From Rhodovulum sulfidophilum DSM 1374 (GTDB lineage: Bacteria > Pseudomonadota > Alphaproteobacteria > Rhodobacterales > Rhodobacteraceae), in contig NZ_CP015418.1 of the NCBI RefSeq assembly GCF_001633165.1, positions 3,906,001-3,970,000 of the forward strand: 64,000 nt of DNA, read 5' to 3'. The translations under genes and the position numbers were made by a program. A model generated the notes under the pieces. The model was not told the origin of the DNA. It saw only the letters and a list, made by a program, of their open reading frames with translations, and made no database searches. Below are positions 34,974 through 43,475 of this stretch, one piece after another (position 1 is the first letter of the stretch; every line of letters begins with the position of its first letter).

Positions 34974-35400
34974 TCATTTTATTCTAAGGAAATTATTGAC
35001 ATTATGAAGGCCTAGGCATCCAGTCTTGGTATCTTCGGTAACGAGTAGGCGGCTGAATTTGGCGACGCAGGTCGCTGGTGCGTTGAAGATCAGTTCTCGG
35101 AAATCTCCACCTATGCTCGGTGAGGATCTTGAAAAGTAGCTTCTTGCCCAAAGTACCAGCGTCTGCCGGGTGGCCCGGGGAGATCTCAGAGGCCTGACTC
35201 GTCCGGTTCGGGGCTGCGACCGGCAACCCGCTGCACGAGGCACGAAGGACCGGTTTGGGCCGTGAGCGACGCCGCGCGAGGGGCGATCAGGCGCTTGCCC
35301 CTGCGGCGCGGCGAAGGTCGGGAACGAGCCTATTCCGTTGAAAAACGCGACTTGTCCGAAGGTCTGACCGTTGATTCAATATCGCTGCAACCGGCTCGAA
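34974..35400. other. Intergenic DNA with no supported gene; IS-end-like motif
   Basis: Weak frames only. GTTGAAAAACGCG at 35338-35350 resembles the TGTTGAAAAAC termini seen at 31607 and 42387 and immediately precedes the truncated HNH gene, so an insertion or deletion event is likely at this point. A short palindrome-like AGGGGCGATCAGGCGC block lies near 35278-35297. Confidence 0.35.
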
Positions 35401-35410
35401 ATACCCGCTG

Positions 35411-36097
35411 ATGGCTTACCTGTTCTTCCTCAAGGACATGGACCGCTTCATGCCGATCCAACCCACCGGCTTCGACCGTGTCTTCGGTGAGATCGGCCTG
35501 GAATTCCGCACCCTGCGCAATTGTACCTGGGAGAACTACAGCCATTTCAACGGGATCCTGAACGCCCTACGCAAGCCGATCGCAGATCAGGCCAAACTGG
35601 AACACGTCCGCCTTATCGACGCCCATTCCCTGCTGTGGCCATTCTCGACCCTGTTGGGGAGGGAAGCCAAGGGCGACTTGGCCAATGGTGAAAGGGCCGA
35701 CGCGCGACACCTCGGAGCCAGGGAAAAATCGATTGCCGACATTAAGTATTCGGTGGGCAAGACGGTCTTCAACTCCAACGGCCAGGTGATCCCTTCGACC
35801 GTCAAGAACAAGGAGCTGCATATGTCCGACGCCGAGTTGGACAAGCTGATCCGGGACCTTCTCACCATCCAGGAAGACCGCTGCGCCATCACCGGCCTGC
35901 CGTTCCAGTTCCGGGGCGCACAGACGGACGACAACATGCTGCCCTCCTTGGACCGCATCGACAGCAATGGGCACTACGCCAAGGAGAACCTGCAGTTGGT
36001 CTGCCGTTTCATCAACTTCTGGAAGCAGGCATCTGATGACGGTGAGTTCCGCAGGTTGGTTGGCGTCGTTCGTGGCGATGATATGGAAGGTGGATAG
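35411..36097 (+). pseudogene. HNH endonuclease-like protein, probably 5'-truncated
   Basis: 228 residues from ATG 35411; the same frame is open a further 12 codons upstream to a TGA near 35368, and the visible N-terminus (MAYLFFLKDMDRFMPIQPTG) looks like the interior of a longer protein. C-terminal HNH-type motif: RCAITGLPF, then LPSLDRIDSNGHYAKENLQL and VCRFINFWK, consistent with a beta-beta-alpha metal site (D-R-I-D..G.Y..N). Related proteins occur as restriction-type nucleases. Loss of the N-terminal region beside an IS-end motif suggests disruption. Followed at 36201 by IS copy B. Confidence 0.55.
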
Positions 36098-36280
36098 CAC
36101 GCACCGAAACTACGGAACGAAAAATACAGATACCAGATCGGCCCATTGCCGCCGTTGGCCGATGTCTAGCAATGCTGCGGTGCGGCCCGTCAGAGGAGAT
36201 GGGGTGGATGGCTCCCGCTCCCGGCGTCGCGATGCGCCATACTGCAGGTGTCAGAATCTGCAATTGAGAGGAGCCACCCC

Positions 36281-37300
36281 ATGCAAGTTACCACTGTCGG
36301 CCTCGACCTGGCCAAGAACATCTTTCATGTCCACGGAGTTACCGAGACCGGAGAGGTCGCCTTCAATCGGCCTTTACGCCGGGCGCAGGTGCTGGCGTTC
36401 TTCGAGCGACTGCCGCCCTGCCTCATCGGCATCGAAGCCTGCGCATCGAGCCACCACTGGGGCCGTGAGCTTACGAAGCTCGGTCATACTGTCCGGCTGA
36501 TGCCGCCGATGTACGTCAAACCCTACGTGAAACGGGGCAAGTCCGATGCGGTCGATGCAGAAGCCATTTGCGAGGCCGTGACGCGGCCGACGATGCGGTT
36601 TGTCGAGATCAAGTCCGAGGACCAGCAGGCGCTTCTCTCCTTGCATCGCGCACGGGACTTCGTGGTTCGACAGCGCACTCAGTTGATCAACATGCTCCGA
36701 AGCCTGGCCGCGGAGTTCGGGATCGCCATCGCTCGGGGCGTCGCGCGGGCCATCGATTTTGCGAAAGGGATCATCGAGGGCAAGCAGTCCGGGTTCCCCG
36801 AGCTCGCCCAGGACGTTCTGCGGGTCCTCAGCCGTCAGCTGGTCGAGCTCCACAACCGCTTTCGCTGGTACGAGATCACGATGCGTATCCAGGCTCGTCT
36901 CAGCCGCCAGGCGCAACTCCTGCAGAGCATTCCCGGAGTTGGGCCGGTCACCGCCTCGGCCGTGGCCGCCACGATCGGATCGGGTCACCAGTTCAAGAGT
37001 GGGCGGGAATTTGCGGCGTGGCTTGGTCTGACACCGCGCAACCACTCCAGCGGTGGCAAGGAGCGCTTAGGGAAGATCACCAAGATGGGCGATCGGTATC
37101 TGCGTCAGCTTATCGTCGTCGGCATGACATCGCGTGTGCGGCAGGTCTCCAACCATCCGGAGCGTGCCGATCCCTGGCTGACGAAGCTGCTGCAGAGGAA
37201 GCCTGCCCGGCTCGCGACCGTCGCCATGGCGAACAAGACGGCGCGGATCATGTGGGCGGTGCTGACCAGGAACGAATCCTACCGACCTCACACAGCCTGA
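36281..37300 (+). CDS. IS1111-type transposase (DEDD), copy B
   Basis: 339 residues, same protein as copy A: DEDD residues in GLDLAKN, IGIEACAS and KSDAVDAEAI, and the serine-containing SSGGKERLGK motif in the C-terminal Transposase_20 domain. GAGAGGAG precedes the ATG. Intact and presumably active. Confidence 0.93.
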   Translation: MQVTTVGLDLAKNIFHVHGVTETGEVAFNRPLRRAQVLAFFERLPPCLIGIEACASSHHWGRELTKLGHTVRLMPPMYVKPYVKRGKSDAVDAEAICEAVTRPTMRFVEIKSEDQQALLSLHRARDFVVRQRTQLINMLRSLAAEFGIAIARGVARAIDFAKGIIEGKQSGFPELAQDVLRVLSRQLVELHNRFRWYEITMRIQARLSRQAQLLQSIPGVGPVTASAVAATIGSGHQFKSGREFAAWLGLTPRNHSSGGKERLGKITKMGDRYLRQLIVVGMTSRVRQVSNHPERADPWLTKLLQRKPARLATVAMANKTARIMWAVLTRNESYRPHTA

Positions 37301-37522
37301 GACATACCGAAACAGCGAGATAGCAAGACCGACGATGTGATGGTGTACCCTTCAGCCGCAACGATCAGGAAGCTCCGCCGAATGTCCCGGGCGAAATTGC
37401 CCGCAAAGCAGATAGGAACCTGATCTGCGGATCCCATCAGGGCCAGCGGTGTGAACCGCGCAAACAGGCCGGACACAAGACTGCTTCTGAAAAGGTGCGC
37501 GAGATCATTTACGACTTGCTAT
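37301..37522 (+). ncRNA. Probable guide (bridge/seek) RNA region of IS copy B
   Basis: Non-coding 222-bp segment between transposase stop and the right-end inverted repeat, conserved with copy A. Placement downstream of the transposase fits the IS1111 group. RNA ends and loops are not determined here. Confidence 0.55.
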
Positions 37523-37792
37523 GCGGGAGCCATCCACACAAGACATTCGCTGTGACTGCTAATTTCGAACCGTAGCGAACTCACGGTCCCCGGGACAAAG
37601 CGTCATCTCTCGGCGGTTGCACTCATGTCTGCAATCGGTGAACAATGCAGTATGATAGTCAAATGCCCTCAGACCATCGGGCGCTTGGTAACCAGAAAAA
37701 TAAACTTCGCGAAAATTGATCATAAAACCTGTCCTAGGACACCGTCCCCGACTGAGACTCTCCAAGTGCGAGACATTGAAAACTGCAACAGT

Positions 37793-38173
37793 ATGAAACG
37801 CCTTTTTACCCTACGTACATTCATGGCCGCTCTGCTCTTCGGGGTGCTCTATTCACTGGTGATTGCCACCATTGGAAAAGTGGCCGTTGACTATTGGGGC
37901 CGCCCCAGAGGTATCGCCTATGGAATCTTCGGCTACTATTATTGGGTCGCCCTCAGCATCTATGGGCTTGCGATGGTCTTTGTTTTTCGGGCCATTCCAA
38001 TTCGGTATGCATTGGCCACGTTCCTGACCATCATCACCGTGCCAACCTTTCTGCTTTTGCCTGATCAGGGCGAACGTCCGATCCTCGCCGTGTATGCGGG
38101 TGCGATCACGATGTGTTTGGCTTTGGCCGCTTGGGAACACCATCACACGAGGCGACGCAAACGGCTCACCTAG
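37793..38173 (+). CDS. Small integral membrane protein, unknown function
   Basis: 126 residues from ATG 37793 (MKRLFTLRTFMAALLFGVLY); a longer frame from 37625 is less likely because its first 55 residues are low-quality. Four hydrophobic segments visible: FMAALLFGVLYSLVIATI, YYYWVALSIYGLAMVFVF, IRYALATFLTIITVPTFLLL, and ILAVYAGAITMCLALAAW. C-terminus basic (HHHTRRRKRLT). No family recognised. Confidence 0.55.
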   Translation: MKRLFTLRTFMAALLFGVLYSLVIATIGKVAVDYWGRPRGIAYGIFGYYYWVALSIYGLAMVFVFRAIPIRYALATFLTIITVPTFLLLPDQGERPILAVYAGAITMCLALAAWEHHHTRRRKRLT

Positions 38174-38217
38174 ACCGCAACACCAACGACGCGATGCTGG
38201 CGGAAACGGCGCAGAGA

Positions 38218-38730
38218 TCAATACTCTGTCCAACCCCGCTCATAGCCGTTCCACTCCAACCCCATCGCTGTCGTCCGCTCATAGAGAGACCCACCGTAGA
38301 CGTAGCGCGATGGTTCAGGTCGGCACTCCAGCTTGACCACGATCTCGCCATTTCGTGTGACTGTGACCCATCCGAAATGCGCCGCAGATGGGATGTCATC
38401 GGCAAAGGCCTGCGTCACAAACAAACTTGTGACTTCATAGGCGTACTCGCCGTTGCGAAATGTGATCGACCCAGATGTTGGATCAGGTGCATCCCATGGG
38501 TGATAGTCCACGGTCGCAATGGCTTCCGAAAGATAAAGCTGTGGAACCTCGCCAGCTACCCCATAACTGTAGGTCACGGTGAAATCGTCATGACACACGC
38601 GCAAGACCGTATCTTTGCCTGCGATGTCGCAAAACGTAAACAGGATGTTCCCACGCCCACAATCAGCAGCGGCCTGACTGGCCGAAAGCGCCAGCACGAT
38701 CGCCATGAATATCTTCTTACAGCGCTGCAA
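38218..38730 (-). CDS. Secreted protein, paralogue of the next gene, unknown function
   Basis: 170 residues with signal peptide (AIVLALSASQAAA) and Cys pair after it (DCGRGNILFTFCDIAGKDTV). The sequence then follows a pattern shared with the N-terminal half of the neighbouring 330-residue protein: VTYSYG, then LYLSEAI, D..PW, S.TF.NG.YAYEV, FGWVTVT..G, LEC.PE. No match to known families, but the consistent Cys pattern suggests a small disulphide-bonded periplasmic or exported domain. 26 bp separates the two genes, same strand, likely an operon. Confidence 0.6.
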   Translation of the reverse strand: MQRCKKIFMAIVLALSASQAAADCGRGNILFTFCDIAGKDTVLRVCHDDFTVTYSYGVAGEVPQLYLSEAIATVDYHPWDAPDPTSGSITFRNGEYAYEVTSLFVTQAFADDIPSAAHFGWVTVTRNGEIVVKLECRPEPSRYVYGGSLYERTTAMGLEWNGYERGWTEY

Positions 38731-38756
38731 TGGGACCTCCTCCAGATCGGGCCGTG

Positions 38757-39749
38757 CTAATGCAAAGGGCTTGCAAAGCTGATACTGTCCACACGTTTGT
38801 CCTGCCCAAATTCAATCAACATACCCCATTCGTCCTCAGCATCTTGCACGTCAGAGCAAACGTGGATGTAATACCTATCTGACATGGCATTATATCCCTT
38901 TGGCACCCGCCCAAGAATGCGGATAACTTCGCCACGGGTCAGACCCACCCTAAGCCCTGAGGGCGTGCCCCAACCTGGCGAAGAGGTGGACATTCCATAG
39001 ACCTTGTCCTGAAAAATATCGATGTTCGCGCCAACAAGGACCATCCGATCAATCAATTCGCCGCTCCCAAAGGGGTCTGATACCATTTCTGGTGATCCAA
39101 GTTTGCCAAGCGTATCCAACGGATCACCCACGCTGACGCCATTCAGGCTGAACTCTGATGCGGGCAGACAATCTTGGATTGTTTCATACAGATGGCTTTC
39201 CGACAGAAGCGGTGGAACTGGCGGCACAATGCTGTCGGATATCCATGTCAATGAATCCGAGTCCCAGATCTGCCTAGCCGCCACCTTGATGTCATGGATG
39301 TCGCCGCCAAATCCGTAACTCACCGTTTCGGGGATGCATTCAAGGTATGCGGCCATCGCACCGCTCTCGGTCACCTCGACCCAGCCAAAGCGCCTGATTG
39401 GCTCGAGCATTTCTTCTTCAGAAAACGGACGGTCGAAACCGCCACCAACGTCATAGGCAAAGTCACCGTTGTAAAAGGTAACGCTTTCGCTGATTGCTTT
39501 CCCCAAGCCCGACCACGGTTCAAAATCAATATGCACAATAGGTTCGGACAGAAAAAGATCAGGTGTGCCGCTAACAGGCCCATAGCTATAGGTCACGACC
39601 TGTTCGTCGAAACAGACTAAGACTTCGGTGTTGCGGCCATCGATCTGGCAGGATGTGAAGGGTTCCTGTCCTGCCGGGCAGTCCGCCTGCGCCATGGTGC
39701 CGATAACTACGCAGCAAGCGCCGAGAGACAGCCCAAATTTCTGTTTCAT
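38757..39749 (-). CDS. Secreted protein with duplicated-family N-terminal domain, unknown function
   Basis: 330 residues from ATG at 39747-39749 (MKQKFGLSLGACC), signal peptide to about residue 24 (VVIGTMAQA). Residues ~25-160 align with the neighbouring 170-residue protein (C.AGQEPFTSC.I.GRNTEV, VTYSYG, LFLSEPI, D.EPW, TFYNGDFAYDV, FGWVEVTESG, LECIPE). Residues ~180-330 form a second domain (SHLYETIQDCLPASEFSLNG, VSVGDPLDTLGKLGSPE, RVGLTRGEVIRILGRVPKG) whose GDP...LGLP-like repeat resembles bacterial SmpA/OmlA-style or periplasmic repeat folds; this is a tentative reading. Confidence 0.6.
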   Translation of the reverse strand: MKQKFGLSLGACCVVIGTMAQADCPAGQEPFTSCQIDGRNTEVLVCFDEQVVTYSYGPVSGTPDLFLSEPIVHIDFEPWSGLGKAISESVTFYNGDFAYDVGGGFDRPFSEEEMLEPIRRFGWVEVTESGAMAAYLECIPETVSYGFGGDIHDIKVAARQIWDSDSLTWISDSIVPPVPPLLSESHLYETIQDCLPASEFSLNGVSVGDPLDTLGKLGSPEMVSDPFGSGELIDRMVLVGANIDIFQDKVYGMSTSSPGWGTPSGLRVGLTRGEVIRILGRVPKGYNAMSDRYYIHVCSDVQDAEDEWGMLIEFGQDKRVDSISFASPLH

Positions 39750-39759
39750 TTCCTTCAGC

Positions 39760-40218
39760 CTAATCAACTTCGTTCCTGCCAATCAAACCGCGGTTCAATG
39801 CGGACCGCCGCATTGCTTCTACGGCCCGCCACGACGGGTTCGCGGCACATGCGCCCGAAACCTCATGATAGAAATCTGAATAGAGCAGAGGCATAGGTAT
39901 TGAACGCGTTACTAAATCGGTCTCGCTGATGTTGTTATCGCGCATAAAGCGCTTCAACAAAACAGCATATGGCACAACGTCTTCGGGTGGGATGCCAAGG
40001 TCATCATGAAACGCACCTGTCCGGCTGTAGTGGGCAATCTCGGCGTCGTGGTATGCATCGATGACTTCCGTGTGGCGTTCGCCAAGCTCCTCGCACGTCA
40101 GTTCTGACAATTCATCGGCGATGTAGTGCCTGATCTCGGACGGACCTGACCAGATGAAAGCAGCCAGAGCAGCGGCAAAGGCACACAACATCAAAGCAAC
40201 TGCGACAGATATCTTCAT
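39760..40218 (-). CDS. Secreted/membrane-anchored hypothetical protein
   Basis: 152 residues, signal anchor ISVAVALMLCAFAAALAAFI. Hydrophilic helical remainder containing ELSELTCEELGERHTEVIDA and a cluster EIAHYSRTGAF. Two cysteines (CEELG, SGACAAN). Start 11 bp upstream of the next gene's ATG region, so it is probably the first gene of the three-gene operon 40218-38218. Family unknown. Confidence 0.55.
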   Translation of the reverse strand: MKISVAVALMLCAFAAALAAFIWSGPSEIRHYIADELSELTCEELGERHTEVIDAYHDAEIAHYSRTGAFHDDLGIPPEDVVPYAVLLKRFMRDNNISETDLVTRSIPMPLLYSDFYHEVSGACAANPSWRAVEAMRRSALNRGLIGRNEVD

Positions 40219-40787
40219 GATGCCAATTAAGATGTGTTAAACTTGATTGTCAAAACGCAATGAACTGCTCGAAGGCTGGGAAGGCATAGGCGGCCCTTAG
40301 CTGCCGTCCGCTTCGCGGTCGAGCGCTGCGGCGCAGCTTCTCGAAGCCGGACGTTCGTTCATCGCGCAGCATTTGCCGACGCCTAACAGGGTGCTGAAAA
40401 AGTCATGAGACGAAGGCGTTGGTATCAGAACACCCCATTCGCGGTTTCTCTCGCTGCATTGCACGGTGCTCATCGTGCTGGGGGCCGATGAATTTGACGA
40501 CAATGGTCGTCGCAAGACGTTTTGCAGCGGCCTGCTAGAGCTTCCACCCGCTGACCTGGTTCTGATACACCTCCGCCAACCGTCCGATTTTCCTGGACCA
40601 CTTCAGGAAACGACATTCTCCTGACACTGTCCTTTCCGGACATTTCGACTGTCTGATACAAATTTCAGTTGCTCCCAGACTCTATTCCGATAGTTTTTGT
40701 CGTGATTGTATCTTTGGAGCAGTCTCAGCGCTCAGGTGTTCGCAGGGCGGGTACGAGGCTCGCCCATGGACTTTGTAAGGACCGGAC
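40219..40787. other. Intergenic DNA without a supported gene; IS-end-like motif
   Basis: No convincing coding frame or ribosome site. ACAGGGTGCTGAAAAAGTC at about 40387-40405 resembles the terminal repeats of the IS5-family remnant further on (CAGGCTGCTGAAAAACT), so part of the segment is probably IS debris. The final ~60 bp precede the immunity gene start at 40788. Confidence 0.35.
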
Positions 40788-41456
40788 ATGCCCGCATCAA
40801 GACCGATGAACTATGCGCACCTGATTTCCAGTAATATCAATGACGGTAGTTCAGTCGGAATGACCTGGCTGCCGGAAATGCCTCTTGAACTATTCAGAAG
40901 TATTTACTTGGGACAAGCGACGCTCGAGGAGTTCCCTAAGGGGCAGGCTCTGCTGATCCGCAAGTTGGTCAAGGGCAAGGTTCCCGAGGTGATAGGCATG
41001 TTTACGGGGCCGTTCGTTCTGGCGCCGATTCTGCGGGAATTTCTGGAAACGCACGAACCCGGGGGGCATCGGTTTCTTCCGGTTCGCATCCTGACGGAAA
41101 AACCGGAGAACGGGACAACCGAACATGGCCTGCACTGGCTGCTGTTGCCGCCCCCGCCCGTGGACTGTCTGGATTTCGAAGGCACAGTGTTCATGGGCGA
41201 CATCCGAGGCAATACTTGGTCGCGCAGAAGGGACGACAGAAAGTATTGGGGAGGAGGGCTGCCTTCGCAGGACCCGGATGACCCATGCGCATTTCATGGA
41301 GATAAGGTGCAGGGACGGCATGTGTGGCGCTATGCGATCGGGATCACCGAGGACCGTTTTAATAGTGAATATGCCTGCTCGATGGAGTTCTGGCAATTCT
41401 ATCGTTCCCACAGGATGTTGGGCTGGGGATCTGATAAAATATGCACAGTGACATAA
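40788..41456 (+). CDS. Imm11-like (DUF1629) immunity protein
   Basis: 222 residues; Met start with the frame MPASRPMNYAHLISSNINDG. Family-like features: VLAPILREFLETHEPGGHRF followed by LPVRILTEKPENG and LLPPPPVDCLDFEGTVF, the order seen in Imm11/MXAN_0049-type immunity proteins (conserved LR.FLE...P..H.F.PV). Such proteins neutralise polymorphic toxins. No toxin gene is next to it, so it is an orphan, probably left by rearrangement. Preceded by no obvious operon partner. Confidence 0.62.
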   Translation: MPASRPMNYAHLISSNINDGSSVGMTWLPEMPLELFRSIYLGQATLEEFPKGQALLIRKLVKGKVPEVIGMFTGPFVLAPILREFLETHEPGGHRFLPVRILTEKPENGTTEHGLHWLLLPPPPVDCLDFEGTVFMGDIRGNTWSRRRDDRKYWGGGLPSQDPDDPCAFHGDKVQGRHVWRYAIGITEDRFNSEYACSMEFWQFYRSHRMLGWGSDKICTVT

Positions 41457-41670
41457 GCAGGGCGTGGATTGGTGGAAACCGATTTCCTGGAGTGAGGTAT
41501 GAGCGATAATTTTACGTTTTAAATGCACCAGTGATCAACACCCAAACGGTTGGCGCCCATCTGATCACATACCGGGATCATCACGTAATTTCGAGCGAAG
41601 CGTTCGATGGGTCGACCTTCATGAAAGCCCTGGCCAAGGCCGGATTGTGGAATCAGCGCGACTATCATCT

Positions 41671-42254
41671 TAGCAGGCTGCTGAAAAACTTCGGCCTCGC
41701 CGCCCTTCGTGGAACATGATTCATCGCCAGCACGGGTGGGACGGAGACGGCGCTGCGCGGATCGGACAAGGTAACGGTCACGCCGAGCGCCGTACCGACA
41801 TCGACATGCTCCATCGCAACTCGCCTGGGTCGACACGGCGTCTGAGCTTGGCAGCGGACCGTGGTTACGACAGCGCCGACTTCGGCGCCGAGTTGCGCCA
41901 GATGGTCGGCACGCCCCACGTCGCCCAGAAGTCCCGGCATTCCGCCATCGACGGCCGGACGACTAGGCGCCCCGGTTATGCCAAATCCCAGCGACGCAGG
42001 AAGAAGATCGAGGAGCCTTTCGGCTGGGCCAAGACAGTCGGCGGCATGGCACAGACCCTGTATCGCGGCATCGAGCGCGTGCGCGCTCGCTTCACGCTGA
42101 CGATGGCGGCCTGCAATCTGGCGAGACTGCCGAAACTGCTTGCGGCCTGACGAGGGAAGCCACCGCCAGGACTGCCCGCCCATGATCCAGTCCCACCCAG
42201 CAACATCGTAGAAGGAAACCGTTCCTCACGGCTGCCTTTTTCAGCACACTGCTA
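41671..42254 (+). mobile_element. Deleted IS5-family element with both terminal repeats
   Basis: The left end CAGGCTGCTGAAAAACT at 41674-41690 and the right end CTTTTTCAGCACACTGCTAG at 42235-42254 form imperfect inverted repeats. Total span only ~585 bp, less than an intact IS5-family member (~0.85-1.3 kb), consistent with an internal deletion. TAG-containing flanks (CTTAG left, CTAGA right) are compatible with IS5 target duplication. Confidence 0.7.
41716..42150 (+). pseudogene. C-terminal part of an IS5-family DDE transposase
   Basis: 144 residues. SLAADRGYDSADFGAELRQM, ARKSRHSAIDG style segment and KKIEEPFGWAKTVGGMAQTL followed by YRGIERVRARFTLTMAACNL are the second Asp and the Glu-bearing (KIEEPFGW) end of the IS5 DDE domain. 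The first ~200 residues with the first catalytic Asp are missing, so it is inactive. Confidence 0.78.
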
Positions 42255-42386
42255 GAGGCTTTGGGACCGTCCTCTAGCGCCGCCGTCCTACGCGCCCAAA
42301 TAAGCGAATCCAGCCTCCGAATGACCGCTTCGGTGTATCAGACTAATGAGTGCTGCACCTGCGGCGAACGTCCGCAGTCCGCCGAT

Positions 42387-42966
42387 TCTGTTGAAAAACA
42401 CCGGTTTGCGAGCGCAGAATGTTGGCGGCTGAAGAGAGCGCGAGCGCCTTTCCTGTCAGGCGTTTCGCGGTTTCTGCGTTGCGGGAAGGACCTTTGCCAG
42501 TTTGCGGAGGTTCTGGGCGGTGGCGGCGAGCAGGAATTCGTCGTTTGCGCCGCATGGGCCGCGTAATCGGAGCCTGTTCAGGCCAAGGATCCGTTTGAGG
42601 TGGGCAAAGAGCATCTCGACCTTCTTCCTCAGCTTCATCGAGATCACGTATTGCTCGGTCTTGGCGATCTCGCGGGCGACCTGCCGGGCATCTTCATGTT
42701 CCTCGCGGGTGATCTTGCGAGCATCCGCGTTCGGGCAGCACATGGCCTTGGATGGGCAGGCTTGGCAGACCTCTTTCAGGGCGCGATAGCGGGCGGTCCC
42801 CTTGCCGGTCGGCCCACGGGTGGGGTCGGAATAGTTCCGGCGGAACTGCTTCAGCTCGTGTCCCTCGGGGCAGATGTATTTGTCGTTCTCTGCATCCCAC
42901 TCGAAGTCGGCGCGGGTCCAGGTTCCGTCATTGCGCCCCTTTCTGGCGCGTTGCGCCATACCCTCG
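42387..42966 (-). pseudogene. C-terminal part of an IS1182-family transposase with right end
   Basis: From about 42966 to the stop at 42456 the minus strand encodes FEWDAENDKYICPEGHELKQ, QACPSKAMCC and MLFAHLKRILGLNRLRLRGP followed by CGANDEFLLAATAQNLRKL, a typical IS1182 C-terminus (zinc-ribbon-like CPEGH..C..C plus the F.HLKR...LRG motif). The N-terminal half is absent. The terminal CTGTTGAAAAACACCGGTTT at 42387-42406 is the right end. The long upstream extension of the open frame is not transposase. Confidence 0.75.
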
Positions 42967-43171
42967 GGCAGAGGCTCTGCTGGAGGGGGATGTTGGAAAG
43001 AACCCGGCCGGATTTGCCCTGAGGGATGCCGAAAGCGCGCCTGGCCGTCAACGGCGCGCACCAGGGCGCAGCGCCGCCGCGGCGCATCACAGGCCGCAAA
43101 TCCGCCAGCCACACAAGTCATTGAAATAAAAAGAAACCACCGACTGCAGTGCAGCCGATGGTCATTAATTC

Positions 43172-43215
43172 TGTGCCGGAATGGACAAATTACCCCGGAA
43201 ATGGACAAGATTTAG
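43172..43215. repeat. Transposon end with repeated TniA-binding-like sites
   Basis: TGTGCCGGAATGGACAAATT immediately followed by ACCCCGGAAATGGACAAG gives two direct repeats of CGGAA(A)TGGACAA. Tandem short repeats next to a TGT terminus are characteristic of Tn7/Tn5053/Mu-type transposon ends. Lies ~260 bp beyond the tniB-like gene's 3' end, so it marks the boundary of this transposon remnant. Confidence 0.6.
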
Positions 43216-43425
43216 TGGGTCCTACAAACTTCAGTCAGAGAAAGCAGATGAATGCGCAAAATCAATCACTTCCGATTCGGCGCAAAGAATCCATAAACAA
43301 TTTCAGCACCTTACAAGTCGCGCCTTCCAGATTGAAAGCATAAGCCTGCACAGAAATCAAAAAACTGCGCAGCATCAGCGACTTAGCTCGCGCGGGCATC
43401 CGAGCGCTAGCATCTAGGCATGAAA

Positions 43426-43449
43426 AAACCCGCGCCGAAGCGCGGGTTT
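43426..43449 (-). terminator. Rho-independent terminator of the tniAB remnant
   Basis: On the minus strand a 10-bp perfect stem (AAACCCGCGC / GCGCGGGTTT) with a four-base loop is followed by TTT; it lies 27 bp past the tniB-like stop at 43476. Confidence 0.75.
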
Positions 43450-43475
43450 CTCGAAGACTGAATTGTCCTGGAAGA

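Larger units (their letters stand above)
36201..37540 (+). mobile_element. IS110-family, IS1111-type insertion sequence, copy B (intact)
   Basis: Same 1.34-kb element as copy A in the opposite orientation. Perfect 14-bp subterminal inverted repeats at 36205-36218 and 37523-37536. Transposase and right-end non-coding region are intact. The flanking base order (CATTCGC.G just outside the right end here, CATTCGGCG outside copy A) suggests that both used related target sites. Confidence 0.88.

Noticed and set aside
42967..43208. N-terminal part of the long open frame above the IS1182 fragment
   Set aside because: No similarity to IS1182 and no start site; the homology begins near 42966.
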